Translations under genes and position numbers: made by a program
Notes under the pieces: model-generated
Seen by the model: only the letters and a program-made list of their open reading frames with translations
Told to the model about the DNA's origin: nothing
The model's database searches: none
Source of the DNA: Hyphomicrobiales bacterium
GTDB taxonomy: Bacteria > Pseudomonadota > Alphaproteobacteria > Rhizobiales > Rhizobiaceae
Direction: 5' to 3'
Length of the DNA stretch: 64,000 nucleotides
NCBI GenBank assembly: GCA_900472575.1
Contig: UCIV01000003.1
Coordinates: forward strand, 124,001-188,000
Shown here: positions 24,563 through 34,364 of the stretch, in pieces
How the letters are laid out: each line of letters begins with the position of its first letter
Position numbering within the stretch: the stretch's first letter is position 1

Positions 24563-27500
24563 ATGAGTTCCTCCAATCAGGCACATCCGCAGCAAAAGGG
24601 CGGTTTCAACCTGTCGCGCTGGGCGATCGGCCATCCGAGCATCGCGCGCTTCCTGTTCGGCCTAATCATCGTCATGGGTGCACTCGGCATCATGAACATG
24701 GGGCAGAAGGAAGATCCCGACTTCACCTTCCGCGTCATGGTGGTGCAGAGCGCCTGGCCGGGCGCCTCGGTCGACGAGATGCAGAACCAGGTGGTCAACA
24801 AGATCGAGCGCAAGCTGCAGGAAACCCCGCATCTTGACTGGATCAAGTCCGACACGCGCGCCGGTTTTTCGATCTCGACCATCCAGGTCAAGGGCGATAC
24901 GAATGCGCAGGACGTGGCAGACGCCTTCTACCAGGTGCGCAAGAAGATCAGCGACATCAAGCAGGACCTGCCGACCGGGCTGCGCGGCCCCTATTTCAAC
25001 GACGAATTCGGTGACACCTATATCACCCTGCATGCAATTACTGGCGACGGTTACGGTTATCCGGAGCTGAAGAAGTTCGCCATCCAAGCGCGTGACATGC
25101 TGCTTACCGTGCCGGGTGTCGAAAAGGCGACCATTCTCGGCGACCAGCCGCAGAAGATCTTCATCGACGTTTCCTCGAAGGCGCTTGCCGAGCGTGGCCT
25201 GACCGTCACCGACATCCAGACGGCACTCGCCGGCCAGAACGATATCGATGCATCCGGCAGCGTCCAGACCGCCGACCGTTCGGTGCGCATCTCTGTCGAG
25301 GGCGGCGTGACGACGCCGGAGGATATTCGCGAGCTGAGGATCAAGACCGGCAACCAGGTCATCCGGCTTGGCGATATCGCCACCGTCAAGGACGGGCTGG
25401 TCGATCCCTATGAGCGCAAGTTCCGCTTCAATGGACATGACAGCGTGCAGCTGGGCATCGTCATGGCGAACGGCTTCAAGGTGACCGATGTCGGCCACAA
25501 CGTCGAGGCAATGTACGAGCGTTTTGCCGAAACGCTACCGATCGGTGCCGAAGTGCACCAGATTTCCAACCAGCCGGAAGTCGTGACCGAAGCGGTCGGC
25601 GAGTTTACCCAGGCGCTGATGGAGGCGCTGGCGATCGTGCTCGTCGTCTCGCTGATCTCGATCGGCTGGCGCTCGGGCATCGTGATCGCGATCGCCATTC
25701 CGCTGGTACTCGCAGCAACGCTCGCCATCATGTATTATCTCGGCATCGAGCTGCAGCGTATCTCGCTCGGCGCGCTGATCATTGCTCTCGGCTTGCTGGT
25801 CGACGACGCGATGATCGTGGTCGAGATGATGGAGCGGAAGCTGGAAGAGGGGCTTCCGCGGCTCGAGGCTGCGACCTTCGCCTATTCCTCCACCGCCTTC
25901 CCGATGCTGACCGGCACGCTGATTACCACTGCGGGCTTCATTCCGGTAGGCTTCGCGGATTCGACCGCTGGTGAATATGTCCGCTCGCTGTTCTACGTGG
26001 TCGGCATCGCGCTGGTCGTGTCGTGGTTCGTGGCGGTCTATTTCACGCCTTGGCTCGGCTACATGTTGTTGAAGCAGCGCGCCCATGCGGGGACAGGCCA
26101 TCATCACGACGCCTATGATACGCGGATGTATCGCGGCGTGCGGCATGCGGTGACCTGGGCCGTCCGCCACAAGGCGATTATCCTTCTCTCCACGCTGGGC
26201 ATCTTTGCCGGCAGCCTGTGGTCGTTCCAGTTCATTCCGCAGAGCTTCTTCCCGCAATCGTCGCGGCCGGAAATCCTGGTCGACATGTGGCTGCCGGAAG
26301 GGACCGCGATCGAGGAAGTGGAACGTCAGGCCAAGGCGCTCGAAGACAAGATCATGCTCGATCAGGACAAGACCTTCATCGCCACCTTTATCGGTGAAGG
26401 CGCACCGCGCTTCTTCCTGCCGCTCGACCAGCAGCTTCGCAACCCGAACTATGCCCAGCTGTTGATCATGTCCAAGGGGCTGGAAGAGCGCGAGCGGATG
26501 ATCGTCAAGTTGCGGCAGATACTGGCCGACGACTTCCCGACCGTGCGCAGCAAGGTCGACCGCCTGTTCCTCGGCCCGCCGACCGGCTGGCCTGTGCAGA
26601 TGCGCGTCATCGGTCCGGACAAGGCGGAAGTGCGCCGTATCGCCGATCAGGTGAAGGAGCGTTACCACCAGAACCCGCTTTTCGGTTCGATCCACGACGA
26701 CTGGATGGAGCCGGTGCCGGGCATGAAGCTGGTCATCGATCAGGACCGCGCCCGTGCGCTCGGCGTCTCGTCTCAGCGCGTGCGGCAAATGCTGCAGGCT
26801 GCAACCGCCGGTGCTCCACTTGCCGATTTCCGCGATGGCGAGGAAACAGTCTCGATCGTCCTGCGCGAACCGGATGCGACCCGCGACCTGCTCTCTGCCG
26901 TGCAGTCGGTCTATGTGCCGACCGATTTCGGTGGCTTCGTGCCGGTGTCGCAGATCGCCGAAGTCGTGCCCGTCATGGAGCAGGGGATCGAATGGCGGCG
27001 CGACCGCCTGCCGACGATCACCGTCAAGGCAACGCTGCCTGATGGTATCGAGTCGACCCAGGCATCGCTCAACTTCTACAATTCCATCTCCGACCTGAGA
27101 TCCGCACTTCCGGCCGGTTACAAGATCGAGATTCAGGGTGGCGCGGAGGATGCTGCCGAAAGTCAGGCATCGATTGCCGCCAAGGCGCCGATCATGCTGC
27201 TCGTCATCATGTTGCTCCTGATGATGCAGCTGAGGCATTTCGGCAAGGCGATGCTGGTGCTGGCCACCGGTCCGCTCGGCATCATCGGCGCTGCAATGGC
27301 GCTGTTGATCACCGGCGCACCCTTCGGCTTCGTGGCGATCCTCGGTGTCATCGCGTTGCTCGGCATCATCATCCGCAACTCGATCATCCTGATCGACCAG
27401 ATCGACCAGGATATTGCGGCGGGCATGCATCGTCAGGAGGCGATCATCGGCGCTGCCGTGCGCCGTTTCCGGCCGATCATGCTGACCGCGATGACGGCGG

Positions 27501-27730
27501 TGCTGGCGCTGATCCCCATCTCCTGGGGTCTGTTCTGGGGACCGCTCGCCTATGCGATGATGGGCGGTATCATGGTCGCCACCGTGCTGACCATCCTGGT
27601 CCTGCCTGCGGGTTACGCCCTGTTCTTCGGCCGCGAGCCGAAGGTGAAGGAGGGCGAAAACGAGAAGCCGCCTGCCAATCAGGGTGATCTGTTCGAAGGT
27701 CGTCGGGATCTACCGATGGCTGCGGAATAA
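24563..27730 (+). CDS. RND-family multidrug efflux permease
   Basis: A 1055-residue AcrB-type proton-driven pump with 12 membrane helices and two large periplasmic loops. The helix-4 LGLLVDDAMIVVEMMERKLE segment carries the Asp-Asp proton relay. The N-terminus WAIGHPSIARFLFGLIIVMG and later FGFVAILGVIALLGIIIRNS fit the hydrophobe/amphiphile families rather than the metal CzcA type. The ATG at 24563 is preceded by AAGGA; the open frame extends further upstream into the adaptor gene. No outer-membrane factor follows, so a TolC-like protein from elsewhere would complete the pump. Substrates cannot be read. Confidence 0.94.
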   Translation: MSSSNQAHPQQKGGFNLSRWAIGHPSIARFLFGLIIVMGALGIMNMGQKEDPDFTFRVMVVQSAWPGASVDEMQNQVVNKIERKLQETPHLDWIKSDTRAGFSISTIQVKGDTNAQDVADAFYQVRKKISDIKQDLPTGLRGPYFNDEFGDTYITLHAITGDGYGYPELKKFAIQARDMLLTVPGVEKATILGDQPQKIFIDVSSKALAERGLTVTDIQTALAGQNDIDASGSVQTADRSVRISVEGGVTTPEDIRELRIKTGNQVIRLGDIATVKDGLVDPYERKFRFNGHDSVQLGIVMANGFKVTDVGHNVEAMYERFAETLPIGAEVHQISNQPEVVTEAVGEFTQALMEALAIVLVVSLISIGWRSGIVIAIAIPLVLAATLAIMYYLGIELQRISLGALIIALGLLVDDAMIVVEMMERKLEEGLPRLEAATFAYSSTAFPMLTGTLITTAGFIPVGFADSTAGEYVRSLFYVVGIALVVSWFVAVYFTPWLGYMLLKQRAHAGTGHHHDAYDTRMYRGVRHAVTWAVRHKAIILLSTLGIFAGSLWSFQFIPQSFFPQSSRPEILVDMWLPEGTAIEEVERQAKALEDKIMLDQDKTFIATFIGEGAPRFFLPLDQQLRNPNYAQLLIMSKGLEERERMIVKLRQILADDFPTVRSKVDRLFLGPPTGWPVQMRVIGPDKAEVRRIADQVKERYHQNPLFGSIHDDWMEPVPGMKLVIDQDRARALGVSSQRVRQMLQAATAGAPLADFRDGEETVSIVLREPDATRDLLSAVQSVYVPTDFGGFVPVSQIAEVVPVMEQGIEWRRDRLPTITVKATLPDGIESTQASLNFYNSISDLRSALPAGYKIEIQGGAEDAAESQASIAAKAPIMLLVIMLLLMMQLRHFGKAMLVLATGPLGIIGAAMALLITGAPFGFVAILGVIALLGIIIRNSIILIDQIDQDIAAGMHRQEAIIGAAVRRFRPIMLTAMTAVLALIPISWGLFWGPLAYAMMGGIMVATVLTILVLPAGYALFFGREPKVKEGENEKPPANQGDLFEGRRDLPMAAE

Positions 27731-27736
27731 GAGCTT

Positions 27737-27764
27737 GGGCGCCGGCCTGTTCAGGCAGGCGCCC
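27737..27764 (+). terminator. Hairpin after the RND permease gene
   Basis: GGGCGCC...GGCGCCC stem, almost perfect over 13 bp, 7 bases after the stop; lacks a T-run, so perhaps an mRNA-protecting hairpin. Confidence 0.4.
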
Positions 27765-27873
27765 TCGCTCCGTCTATATCGCCGATGCGGCAATCCGGTC
27801 CGATATTTTGTCTGGCCTCACCGCTTTGCCGCCCGTTATGATCGGGAACCGTCAATGACATCCTGAGGCAGGC

Positions 27874-28953
27874 ATGAGCGACAGCGCAGTTCAGACCGAC
27901 GAAATCCTTTTCGACCGCATCGGGTCGGCGGCGATCATCAGGCTCAACAGGCCGAAGGCGCTGAACAGCCTCAACCTTGCTATGGTGCATGCGATGAAGC
28001 CGGCGATGGAGCGCTTCGCCGGGAGCCCTGAGATTTCCTGCGTTATCTTGATGGGTGAGGGCGAGCGTGGGCTTTGCGCCGGCGGTGATATCAGGGCCAT
28101 CTATCAGCTCGGCAAGGCGCATGATCCGGAAGTTACCCGGTTCTGGCGCGAGGAATTTCCGATCAACTACACGATCGCGCGTTATCCCAAACCCTATGTG
28201 GCAGTGATGGACGGCATCGTCATGGGTGGCGGCGTCGGCGTCGCGTCGCATGGAAAGCACCGGATCGTTACCGAACGGACGAAGCTTGCGATGCCGGAAA
28301 CCGGGATCGGTTACGTGCCCGATGTCGGTGCGACTTGGCTTTTGCCACGTGCGCCGGGTGAGGCAGGGACGTGGATGGGCCTGACCGGCGAGATCGTCGG
28401 TGCCGCGGACGCGATCTATGCAGGTTTCGCGGATTACCATGTGCCTTCGGAACAGCTCGGTGCGATGACAGAAGCGCTGAGCGCACTCCGTGCCGGTGCG
28501 TCGGACGCGGATGTGGCTGCGGTGATCGGCAGGTTTTCGACTGCACCGGGAGAGAGCAGGCTTGAAGGGCAGCGGGCGCTGATCGACCGAGTATTTTCCT
28601 TCGATACTATCGAAGAGATCCTTGCGGCATTGGATAGGGAAGAAGGCAATTTCGCCGAGTCCACGCGGGGCGTGATTGTCAAGCGTTCGCCGACAAGCCT
28701 CAAACTGACGCTGAGATTGCTGCGTGCCGGGCGGAAAAGCTCAAGCCTGGTGGAATGCCTGGAGCGGGAATTCACCGTCGCTTCGGAGCTTCTACGCAAC
28801 CGCGATTTCTATGAGGGCGTGCGTGCTGCGGTGATCGACAAAGATCGCAATCCGCAATGGCAGCCTGCGACGCTTTCCGAGGTGACGGAGGCGGAGCTGG
28901 ATCGGTATTTCGTCGGCGGGCATGCGCCGTTGTTTCCCGATCACCGGCTTTAG
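27874..28953 (+). CDS. 3-hydroxyisobutyryl-CoA hydrolase / enoyl-CoA hydratase family
   Basis: A 359-residue crotonase-fold enzyme. The oxyanion-hole segments are RGLCAGGDIRAIYQ (about 65-80) and MDGIVMGGGVGVASHGKHR (about 110-130), with AMPETGIGYVPDVGATWLLP carrying the catalytic Glu/Asp positions. The length and the C-terminal extension (KRSPTSLKLTLRLL, RDFYEGVRAAVIDKDRNPQW) fit 3-hydroxyisobutyryl-CoA hydrolase of valine degradation. No other valine genes flank it. It is a monocistronic unit. Confidence 0.88.
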   Translation: MSDSAVQTDEILFDRIGSAAIIRLNRPKALNSLNLAMVHAMKPAMERFAGSPEISCVILMGEGERGLCAGGDIRAIYQLGKAHDPEVTRFWREEFPINYTIARYPKPYVAVMDGIVMGGGVGVASHGKHRIVTERTKLAMPETGIGYVPDVGATWLLPRAPGEAGTWMGLTGEIVGAADAIYAGFADYHVPSEQLGAMTEALSALRAGASDADVAAVIGRFSTAPGESRLEGQRALIDRVFSFDTIEEILAALDREEGNFAESTRGVIVKRSPTSLKLTLRLLRAGRKSSSLVECLEREFTVASELLRNRDFYEGVRAAVIDKDRNPQWQPATLSEVTEAELDRYFVGGHAPLFPDHRL

Positions 28954-29371
28954 TCTTCGTGAGCCGAGCGAGACGATACGGCCGCAAACACCTATACCCA
29001 CGCAGGCTTGCGCCGGCGTGGTTGAAGCGGGAATGGGGCAGGCAGTGGGTATGGGGTATAAGGTAGATCTTGGTCTGCCTGCCCCGGCCGGTTCATTTGG
29101 TCTTTTCGGGACTGGTCAGTTCCCGTTTGACCGCATTCACGACCATCACCGGAAACCGAGTTGCGGCCCGTTGTGAAGGAGGCCGGTTCGCGAACCCGGT
29201 TCCCATCCGATGACGGGGATATTGTCGCGCTATCGCCCGGCGTGAGGATGAAACGGACCCGGCATTCGGGCCAAGTCCTTTCGGCGCCACGGGAATAATT
29301 TCGGTGCCGGGTGATATCATCCCCGCCAAACGCAGGCATTGTATCATGTCGCGCCGTGTGCAAACGGCGTG
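28954..29371. other. Intergenic region with no recognised gene
   Basis: About 418 bases between convergent genes. Short frames here have no ribosome sites or recognisable products. Loose inverted copies of TATACCCAC and GTGGGTAT flank 28993-29060. No known repeat, tRNA or terminator was identified. Confidence 0.4.
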
Positions 29372-29770
29372 TCAGGCCGATTGCGGAATGCGGGCGATGA
29401 CCTTGATTTCGAAATCGAAGCCCGAGAGCCATGTGGTGCCGATGGCCGTCCAGTTGGGATAGGGGGCAGAAGGGAAGATCCGGCTCTTCACCTCCATGAT
29501 CGTGCCGAACTGGTTTTCGGGGTCGGTGTGGAAAGTCGTGACGTCGATGATGTCGTCGAGCCCCGCGCCGGCCGCCTTCAGGACGGATTTGAGATTGTCG
29601 AAGGCCAGTTCTACCTGCGCCTTGAAATCCGGTTCCGGCGTGCCGTCCTCGCGGCTGCCGACCTGGCCCGAGACGAACAGGAGATCGCCGGAACGAATGG
29701 CGGCGGAATAGCCGTGCTGCTCATAAAGAGCGTGGCGGTTCGGTGGGAAAATGGTTTCACGCTTTGTCAT
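29372..29770 (-). CDS. RidA/YjgF-family protein
   Basis: A 132-residue Rid-family trimer-forming protein. The core motifs are GDLLFVSGQVGSRE, an AFDNLKSVLKAAGAGLDDI helix, and PNWTAIGTTWLSGFDFEI. The catalytic Arg typical of RidA (in R-P-C-V type motifs) is not clear here, so it may be a non-deaminating Rid subgroup. GGAAAGG precedes the ATG by 7 bases; the frame is open 35 codons further upstream, across the operators. It is transcribed divergently from the TetR gene at 29930, with three palindromes between, so it is the likely target of that repressor. Confidence 0.9.
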   Translation of the reverse strand: MTKRETIFPPNRHALYEQHGYSAAIRSGDLLFVSGQVGSREDGTPEPDFKAQVELAFDNLKSVLKAAGAGLDDIIDVTTFHTDPENQFGTIMEVKSRIFPSAPYPNWTAIGTTWLSGFDFEIKVIARIPQSA

Positions 29771-29847
29771 GATCTGACCTTTCCTTGCAATTTCTGGAAT
29801 CGCGCATCCGATGGAATGCGACTTCACAAGCCGGGGTCGAATTTGAT

Positions 29848-29910
29848 ATACGGCTCGTATGTAAATTGGTCGCATACGTCTCGTATGTCAAGTTCATATA
29901 CGTAGCGTAT
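29848..29910. promoter_or_regulatory. Three 13-bp operators between ridA-like and tetR genes
   Basis: Three copies of ATACG-N3-CGTAT at 29848-29860, 29874-29886 and 29898-29910, spaced 26 and 24 bases start to start, close to whole helical turns. All lie in the divergent promoter region. Confidence 0.85.
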
Positions 29911-29929
29911 CTGAAATCCGGAGTCCGTC

Positions 29930-30529
29930 ATGGCTGGAAAACGTCTGGAAAAGATGGAGGAGAACCGCGCGAAGCTGATCGCGGCGGCGCGTAAGGCCTT
30001 TGCGGAAAAGGGTTATGCGAATGCCCCGATGGACGATTTGACGGCGGAGGCCGGGCTGACGCGCGGGGCGCTCTATCATAATTTTGGCGACAAGCGTGGC
30101 CTGCTGGCGGCGGTTGTAGATCAGCTCGACGGCGAAATGGCGGCCCGTGCCCGAGAGATTGCAGAGAAGAAGGCAGGCGGCGACGAGGGAGATATCTGGC
30201 AGGCGCTGCTCGCCGAAGGAGCGGCCTATATCGAGATGGCGCTCGACCCGGAAATCCAGCGGATCGTGCTGCTCGACGGGCCGGCGGTGCTTGGCGATCC
30301 GTCGCAGTGGCCGAGCCAGAACAGCTGCCTTGCCGAGACGCGCAAGGGGGTGCGGTCCCTGGTCGAAAACGGGATCATGAAGCCCGTCGATATCGAGGCC
30401 GCGTCGCGGTTGCTAAACGGTGCGGCGCTCAACGCCGCGCTCTGGGTCGCAGCAAGCGACAACCCGGCGGAGGTGCTGCCCAAGGCGGTGGAAGCTTTTG
30501 CGATGATGGCGGGCGGATTGAAGGCGTAG
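29930..30529 (+). CDS. TetR/AcrR-family repressor
   Basis: A 199-residue TetR-family regulator. The HTH (about 12-58) reads LIAAARKAFAEKGYANAPMD, then DLTAEAGLTRGALYHNFGDK. The C-terminal ligand domain has a segment AALNAALWVAASDNPAEVLP. GGAG lies 6 bases before the ATG. It is divergent from the RidA-like gene, and the three ATACG-N3-CGTAT palindromes between them are its most likely binding sites, giving autoregulation and control of ridA. The ligand is unknown. Confidence 0.92.
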   Translation: MAGKRLEKMEENRAKLIAAARKAFAEKGYANAPMDDLTAEAGLTRGALYHNFGDKRGLLAAVVDQLDGEMAARAREIAEKKAGGDEGDIWQALLAEGAAYIEMALDPEIQRIVLLDGPAVLGDPSQWPSQNSCLAETRKGVRSLVENGIMKPVDIEAASRLLNGAALNAALWVAASDNPAEVLPKAVEAFAMMAGGLKA

Positions 30530-30612
30530 TCGCGATATTTGTTGGCTAGCAACCGATTTCCTTGTTTCGGCGTTATGGTATTCACGTCCATCGCCGTTAA
30601 GAGGATCTGTCC

Positions 30613-32691
30613 TTGAGTTCTGACGAAATGCTTCATTTTCCGGATGACGATGCCCTTTTCCGGAGCGAAGCGCGATATCGCGCGCTTTTCGAGGCGATCG
30701 ACGAAGGTTTCTGCATCATCGAATTCATCGACGGTCCGCATGGGCCGCTAAGCGACTATGTTCATATCGAAGCCAATACCGGTTATGAACGGCAGACAGG
30801 GATTGCCGATATCGTCGGGAAAAGGCTGCGGGAGATCGAGCCCGATGCAGCGGACAAGTGGATTGCTCTTTACGGCGATGTGCTGAAGACCGGCAAGACG
30901 GTTCGCTTCGAGCAGAAATTCGAGGCGATCGGCCGGCACATAGAGGTGTCGAGTTCACGGGTGGAGCCTGCGAGCCTAAGGCAGGTCTCGGTCATGTTCC
31001 GCGACATCACCGCTCGCAAGCAGGCCGAGGAAGCATTGCGTGCCAGCGAGGCGGTGGCTCGTCGAAACGTTCAGCGGGTACAGCTCGCACTCGCCGCAGG
31101 TGCTATCATCGGCACCTGGTTCTGGGACGTGCAGGCCGACCGCTTCACCGGAGACGACGCTCTGGCGACCGCCTTCGGACTGGATCCGGGACTCGGCCAC
31201 AGCAATCTAACGCTCGACCAGGTTACAGAAACGGTCCATCCTGACGACAGGGCAGGGCTGTTGGAGGCGATTGCCGATGCCTTGAAGCGCGGTGGCCCGT
31301 ATATCCATCAATATCGCACGAGGCGACACGACGGGAACTACTACTGGCTCGAAGCAAATGGTCGAGTAGAACTGGGACCGGACGGGAAAGCCCTGAATTT
31401 TCCCGGCGTGCTGATCGACATAGAACAGCGACGTTCGGTCGAGGCAGAGCGCGACAAGGCGACTTCTGACCTCAAGGCGCTGAACGAGACGCTGGAACAG
31501 CGTGTGGCCGAGCGCACAGCCGAGCTGATGCGTGCCGAAGAACAGTTGCGCCACTCCCATAAAATGGAGGCGGTTGGCCAGCTGACCGGCGGACTGGCGC
31601 ATGATTTCAACAATCTGCTGGCCGGTATTTCCGGCTCGCTTGAGCTGATGCAGACGCGGCTGGCGCAGGGTCGGATCAGTGACCTTGATCGTTATCTTAC
31701 TGGTGCGCAGGGGGCTGCCAAACGCGCCGCTGGCCTGACGCAGCGATTGCTTGCCTTTTCACGCCGGCAGACGCTCGATCCGAAGCCGGTGCTTCTCAAC
31801 CGCCTTGTTTCTGGCATGCAGGACCTGATTACCCGCAGCGTCGGGCCGACAATCCATGTGGAGACTGCTTTTGCAGGTGGGCTCTGGACCACATTCGTGG
31901 ATGTTGGACAGCTCGAAAATGCTTTGCTCAACCTGTGTATCAATGCACGCGATGCGATGCCCGACGGTGGCAAGCTGACGATCGAGACATCCAATCGCTG
32001 GTTCGACGAGCGGGCTGGCCGCCAGCGCGGTCTTCCGCCCGGACAATATGTGTCGCTCTGCGTCAGCGACACCGGGACGGGCATGTCGCCGGAAATCGTC
32101 GAACGCGCCTTCGATCCGTTCTACACGACCAAACCGATCGGGCAGGGTACGGGTCTTGGCCTTTCCATGGTGCATGGTTTTGCCGGTCAATCCGGTGGTA
32201 CGGCGCGGATTTATTCGGAACCTGGCAAGGGAACGATGATCTGCATCTATCTACCGCGCCACCTTGCGGATGACGTGGGTGAGGAGGATGTGGTCGATGT
32301 GACCGCAACACCGCACTCCGCCGAGCACGAAACTATCCTGGTGGTCGATGACGAGCCGCTGGTGCGCATGGTGGCCGTCGAGATACTCGAAGAGCTTGGC
32401 TATCACGTACTTGAGGCCGGTGATGCGCCGACGGCGCTGAAGATCATCAATTCAGGCCAGCCGATCGATCTCCTGGTAACCGATGTCGGTCTGCCTGGCG
32501 GCATGAACGGGAGGCAGCTGGCGGATGCGGTGCGTGCGGAGCGGCCCGACTTCAAGGTGCTGTTCGTCACCGGTTATGCCGAAAACGCTGTGCTGAACCA
32601 CGGCCACCTGGAGCATGGCATGCATGTGATGACCAAGCCGTTCCTCAGCGATGCTTTTGCGCGGCGGGTGAAGGATCTGCTGTCGGAATAG
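30613..32691 (+). CDS. PAS-containing hybrid sensor histidine kinase with receiver domain
   Basis: A 692-residue soluble hybrid kinase. A PAS domain spans about 15-135 and a PAS_3-type domain about 155-275, ending in a coiled-coil stretch (NETLEQRVAERTAELMRAEE). HisKA has His330 in GGLAHDFNN, then HATPase ([28 protein letters not shown]) and a receiver (about 570-690) with Asp in LLVTDVGLPGG. The start is TTG at 30613, supported by AGAGGA about 8 bases upstream; an ATG five codons later has no such site. It shares the kinase-receiver layout of the gene at 18253-20199 but has different PAS domains and no EcfG promoter. Confidence 0.9.
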   Translation: MSSDEMLHFPDDDALFRSEARYRALFEAIDEGFCIIEFIDGPHGPLSDYVHIEANTGYERQTGIADIVGKRLREIEPDAADKWIALYGDVLKTGKTVRFEQKFEAIGRHIEVSSSRVEPASLRQVSVMFRDITARKQAEEALRASEAVARRNVQRVQLALAAGAIIGTWFWDVQADRFTGDDALATAFGLDPGLGHSNLTLDQVTETVHPDDRAGLLEAIADALKRGGPYIHQYRTRRHDGNYYWLEANGRVELGPDGKALNFPGVLIDIEQRRSVEAERDKATSDLKALNETLEQRVAERTAELMRAEEQLRHSHKMEAVGQLTGGLAHDFNNLLAGISGSLELMQTRLAQGRISDLDRYLTGAQGAAKRAAGLTQRLLAFSRRQTLDPKPVLLNRLVSGMQDLITRSVGPTIHVETAFAGGLWTTFVDVGQLENALLNLCINARDAMPDGGKLTIETSNRWFDERAGRQRGLPPGQYVSLCVSDTGTGMSPEIVERAFDPFYTTKPIGQGTGLGLSMVHGFAGQSGGTARIYSEPGKGTMICIYLPRHLADDVGEEDVVDVTATPHSAEHETILVVDDEPLVRMVAVEILEELGYHVLEAGDAPTALKIINSGQPIDLLVTDVGLPGGMNGRQLADAVRAERPDFKVLFVTGYAENAVLNHGHLEHGMHVMTKPFLSDAFARRVKDLLSE

Positions 32692-32708
32692 GCCGGCGGT
32701 CATTGTCG

Positions 32709-34355
32709 TTACTGGCTCGGATGCTCGATGCGGTAGAGGCTTGCAAAACCTTCGTCGGCGACCAGATGAACGGTTTCGATTGCCGGCATCGGATGGTTTG
32801 GGCTGGCCATATCCGCATTCAGGACCAGCACATAGTCGAAGCGGCTTTTCCAGTCAGCCATATAGGGTGCATAGTCCGGTGCCGGTTCGTTGAGCATATC
32901 GGTGGGGATTGGAATGCCTTCCGGCACGGCAATCTCCTGCCAGGGTTCTCTGACGCGCAGGGGCTGTTTGCCGGCCGCGGTGAACAGATATGGCATGAAG
33001 GCATCCCGCTCGAAACTTACCAGCGCGGGGTAATGGATATAGCTCGGAAACATGCTGCCGACGATACGCCCGACCGGCATGTTCACCAGATCTTCGGGAG
33101 CCGTTTGCGCATGGGCCGGCAGAACTGCACTGCCGGGCTCGACCTGTTGCAGCGCCCGTTCCACGGCTGCGATATCCGCATTACGCTGCAGCCACACATA
33201 TTCGATGTAGACCGTGCGGGAGACGACAAGAATAAGGACCAAAGGCAATGCCAGGGATGACAATCGCCCCTTCACCTGCGGCCTTAACCCTGCTGCTACA
33301 GCAAGGGTCATCATGCATGGCAGGCGGACGTCCATGCCTCCGGTCGACAAGACACTCGTCGGCATGAACATCGACAGAATGCCGGTGACGATCGCAACCA
33401 GTACGAGACCCCAATGCACGGTGATGGTCCTGTACCGGATGGTTTCCCTGACAAGCACGATAAAAAGCGCCAGGTAGATCACATCGATGCGCGCATCATA
33501 GGTTCTGAAATAGAGGAGCAGAACCTGCAGCGAGCGTATGGCTGACGGATTGTCCCAGTGCATGCTGTCGAGCAGAGATGTATCTGCCTGACCTGGCAAT
33601 GAAGGGCCGAACAGAAGAAAGATGACCAGCGGCAGGAAAACGGGGATGATCGCGAGCATCATCCGGCCCGTGGCGGCAGCAAACGTTTTGGCTTGCCGCA
33701 GAGGGGCGGCCGATGGCCCGAAAGCCAGCGCTGCCAGCAGCGCGGTGTAGAACAGAAGGCCGAATGGATGTGCAGTTAGAAGGATCGCTGCGCAGATTGC
33801 TCGCAGTGCAAGGACTGTGGCAAGACCGCGATGCTTCAGGCATTCATCGAGATAGGCAAAGACCAGAGCAAGCCCAAGGCTGATCGAAAAGCTCAGAAAG
33901 CCGAAGAGAAGGACGGCATTCCAGGCCAGTGCGAAGCAGAGCAATTGCCACCAGTGAAAGCCGCCGAAGAGCTTGCGATTGAGCAGGGTGACACCGATCG
34001 GCGGCAGGAGGAGGGCCAGCCCGAGGACGAAGGGAGCGATGAAATCCATCGTTGCGATCTTGCCGAGTAAGAAGGCGAGAAGGTCGATAGCAATATTGGT
34101 CCAGGCAACGTTCCAGTCGATCTGGTAGAATTGCGACATCATCGGGCGCTCGATGCCGCCGGCGAGAAGCCAGAGCCGTACATAGTGGTTGGCATAATCG
34201 GTCATCGGCGGAAAGCGTACCGAAAGGACCGGGATCAGTGAAACGAGCGCGACGAGAATGATGAGAGCCACGATCCGTCGATCGGAAACGCGGGCGGCTT
34301 TCCTTTCGCCAGCCGTCGTTGTCGCGATGTCATCCGTTTCCGGTGTCATCGTCAT
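32709..34355 (-). CDS. Multi-spanning membrane protein, GT-C-like
   Basis: A 548-residue protein with roughly 10-12 hydrophobic helices between residues 28 and 375, then a soluble C-terminal domain of about 150 residues. An early periplasmic loop PPMTDYANHYVRLWLLAGG has an acidic-aromatic pattern similar to GT-C lipid-linked sugar transferases. I do not recognise a named family. GGGAG lies 5 bases before the ATG. Its stop nearly meets that of the hybrid kinase. It lies 9 bases downstream of the GT2 glycosyltransferase, so the pair probably forms an envelope-sugar modification unit. Confidence 0.75.
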   Translation of the reverse strand: MTMTPETDDIATTTAGERKAARVSDRRIVALIILVALVSLIPVLSVRFPPMTDYANHYVRLWLLAGGIERPMMSQFYQIDWNVAWTNIAIDLLAFLLGKIATMDFIAPFVLGLALLLPPIGVTLLNRKLFGGFHWWQLLCFALAWNAVLLFGFLSFSISLGLALVFAYLDECLKHRGLATVLALRAICAAILLTAHPFGLLFYTALLAALAFGPSAAPLRQAKTFAAATGRMMLAIIPVFLPLVIFLLFGPSLPGQADTSLLDSMHWDNPSAIRSLQVLLLYFRTYDARIDVIYLALFIVLVRETIRYRTITVHWGLVLVAIVTGILSMFMPTSVLSTGGMDVRLPCMMTLAVAAGLRPQVKGRLSSLALPLVLILVVSRTVYIEYVWLQRNADIAAVERALQQVEPGSAVLPAHAQTAPEDLVNMPVGRIVGSMFPSYIHYPALVSFERDAFMPYLFTAAGKQPLRVREPWQEIAVPEGIPIPTDMLNEPAPDYAPYMADWKSRFDYVLVLNADMASPNHPMPAIETVHLVADEGFASLYRIEHPSQ

Positions 34356-34364
34356 ACTTGCTCC

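Noticed and set aside
25535..27430. 631-codon minus-strand frame opposite the RND pump
   Set aside because: Antisense shadow with extreme Arg/His/Asp content and no recognisable fold.
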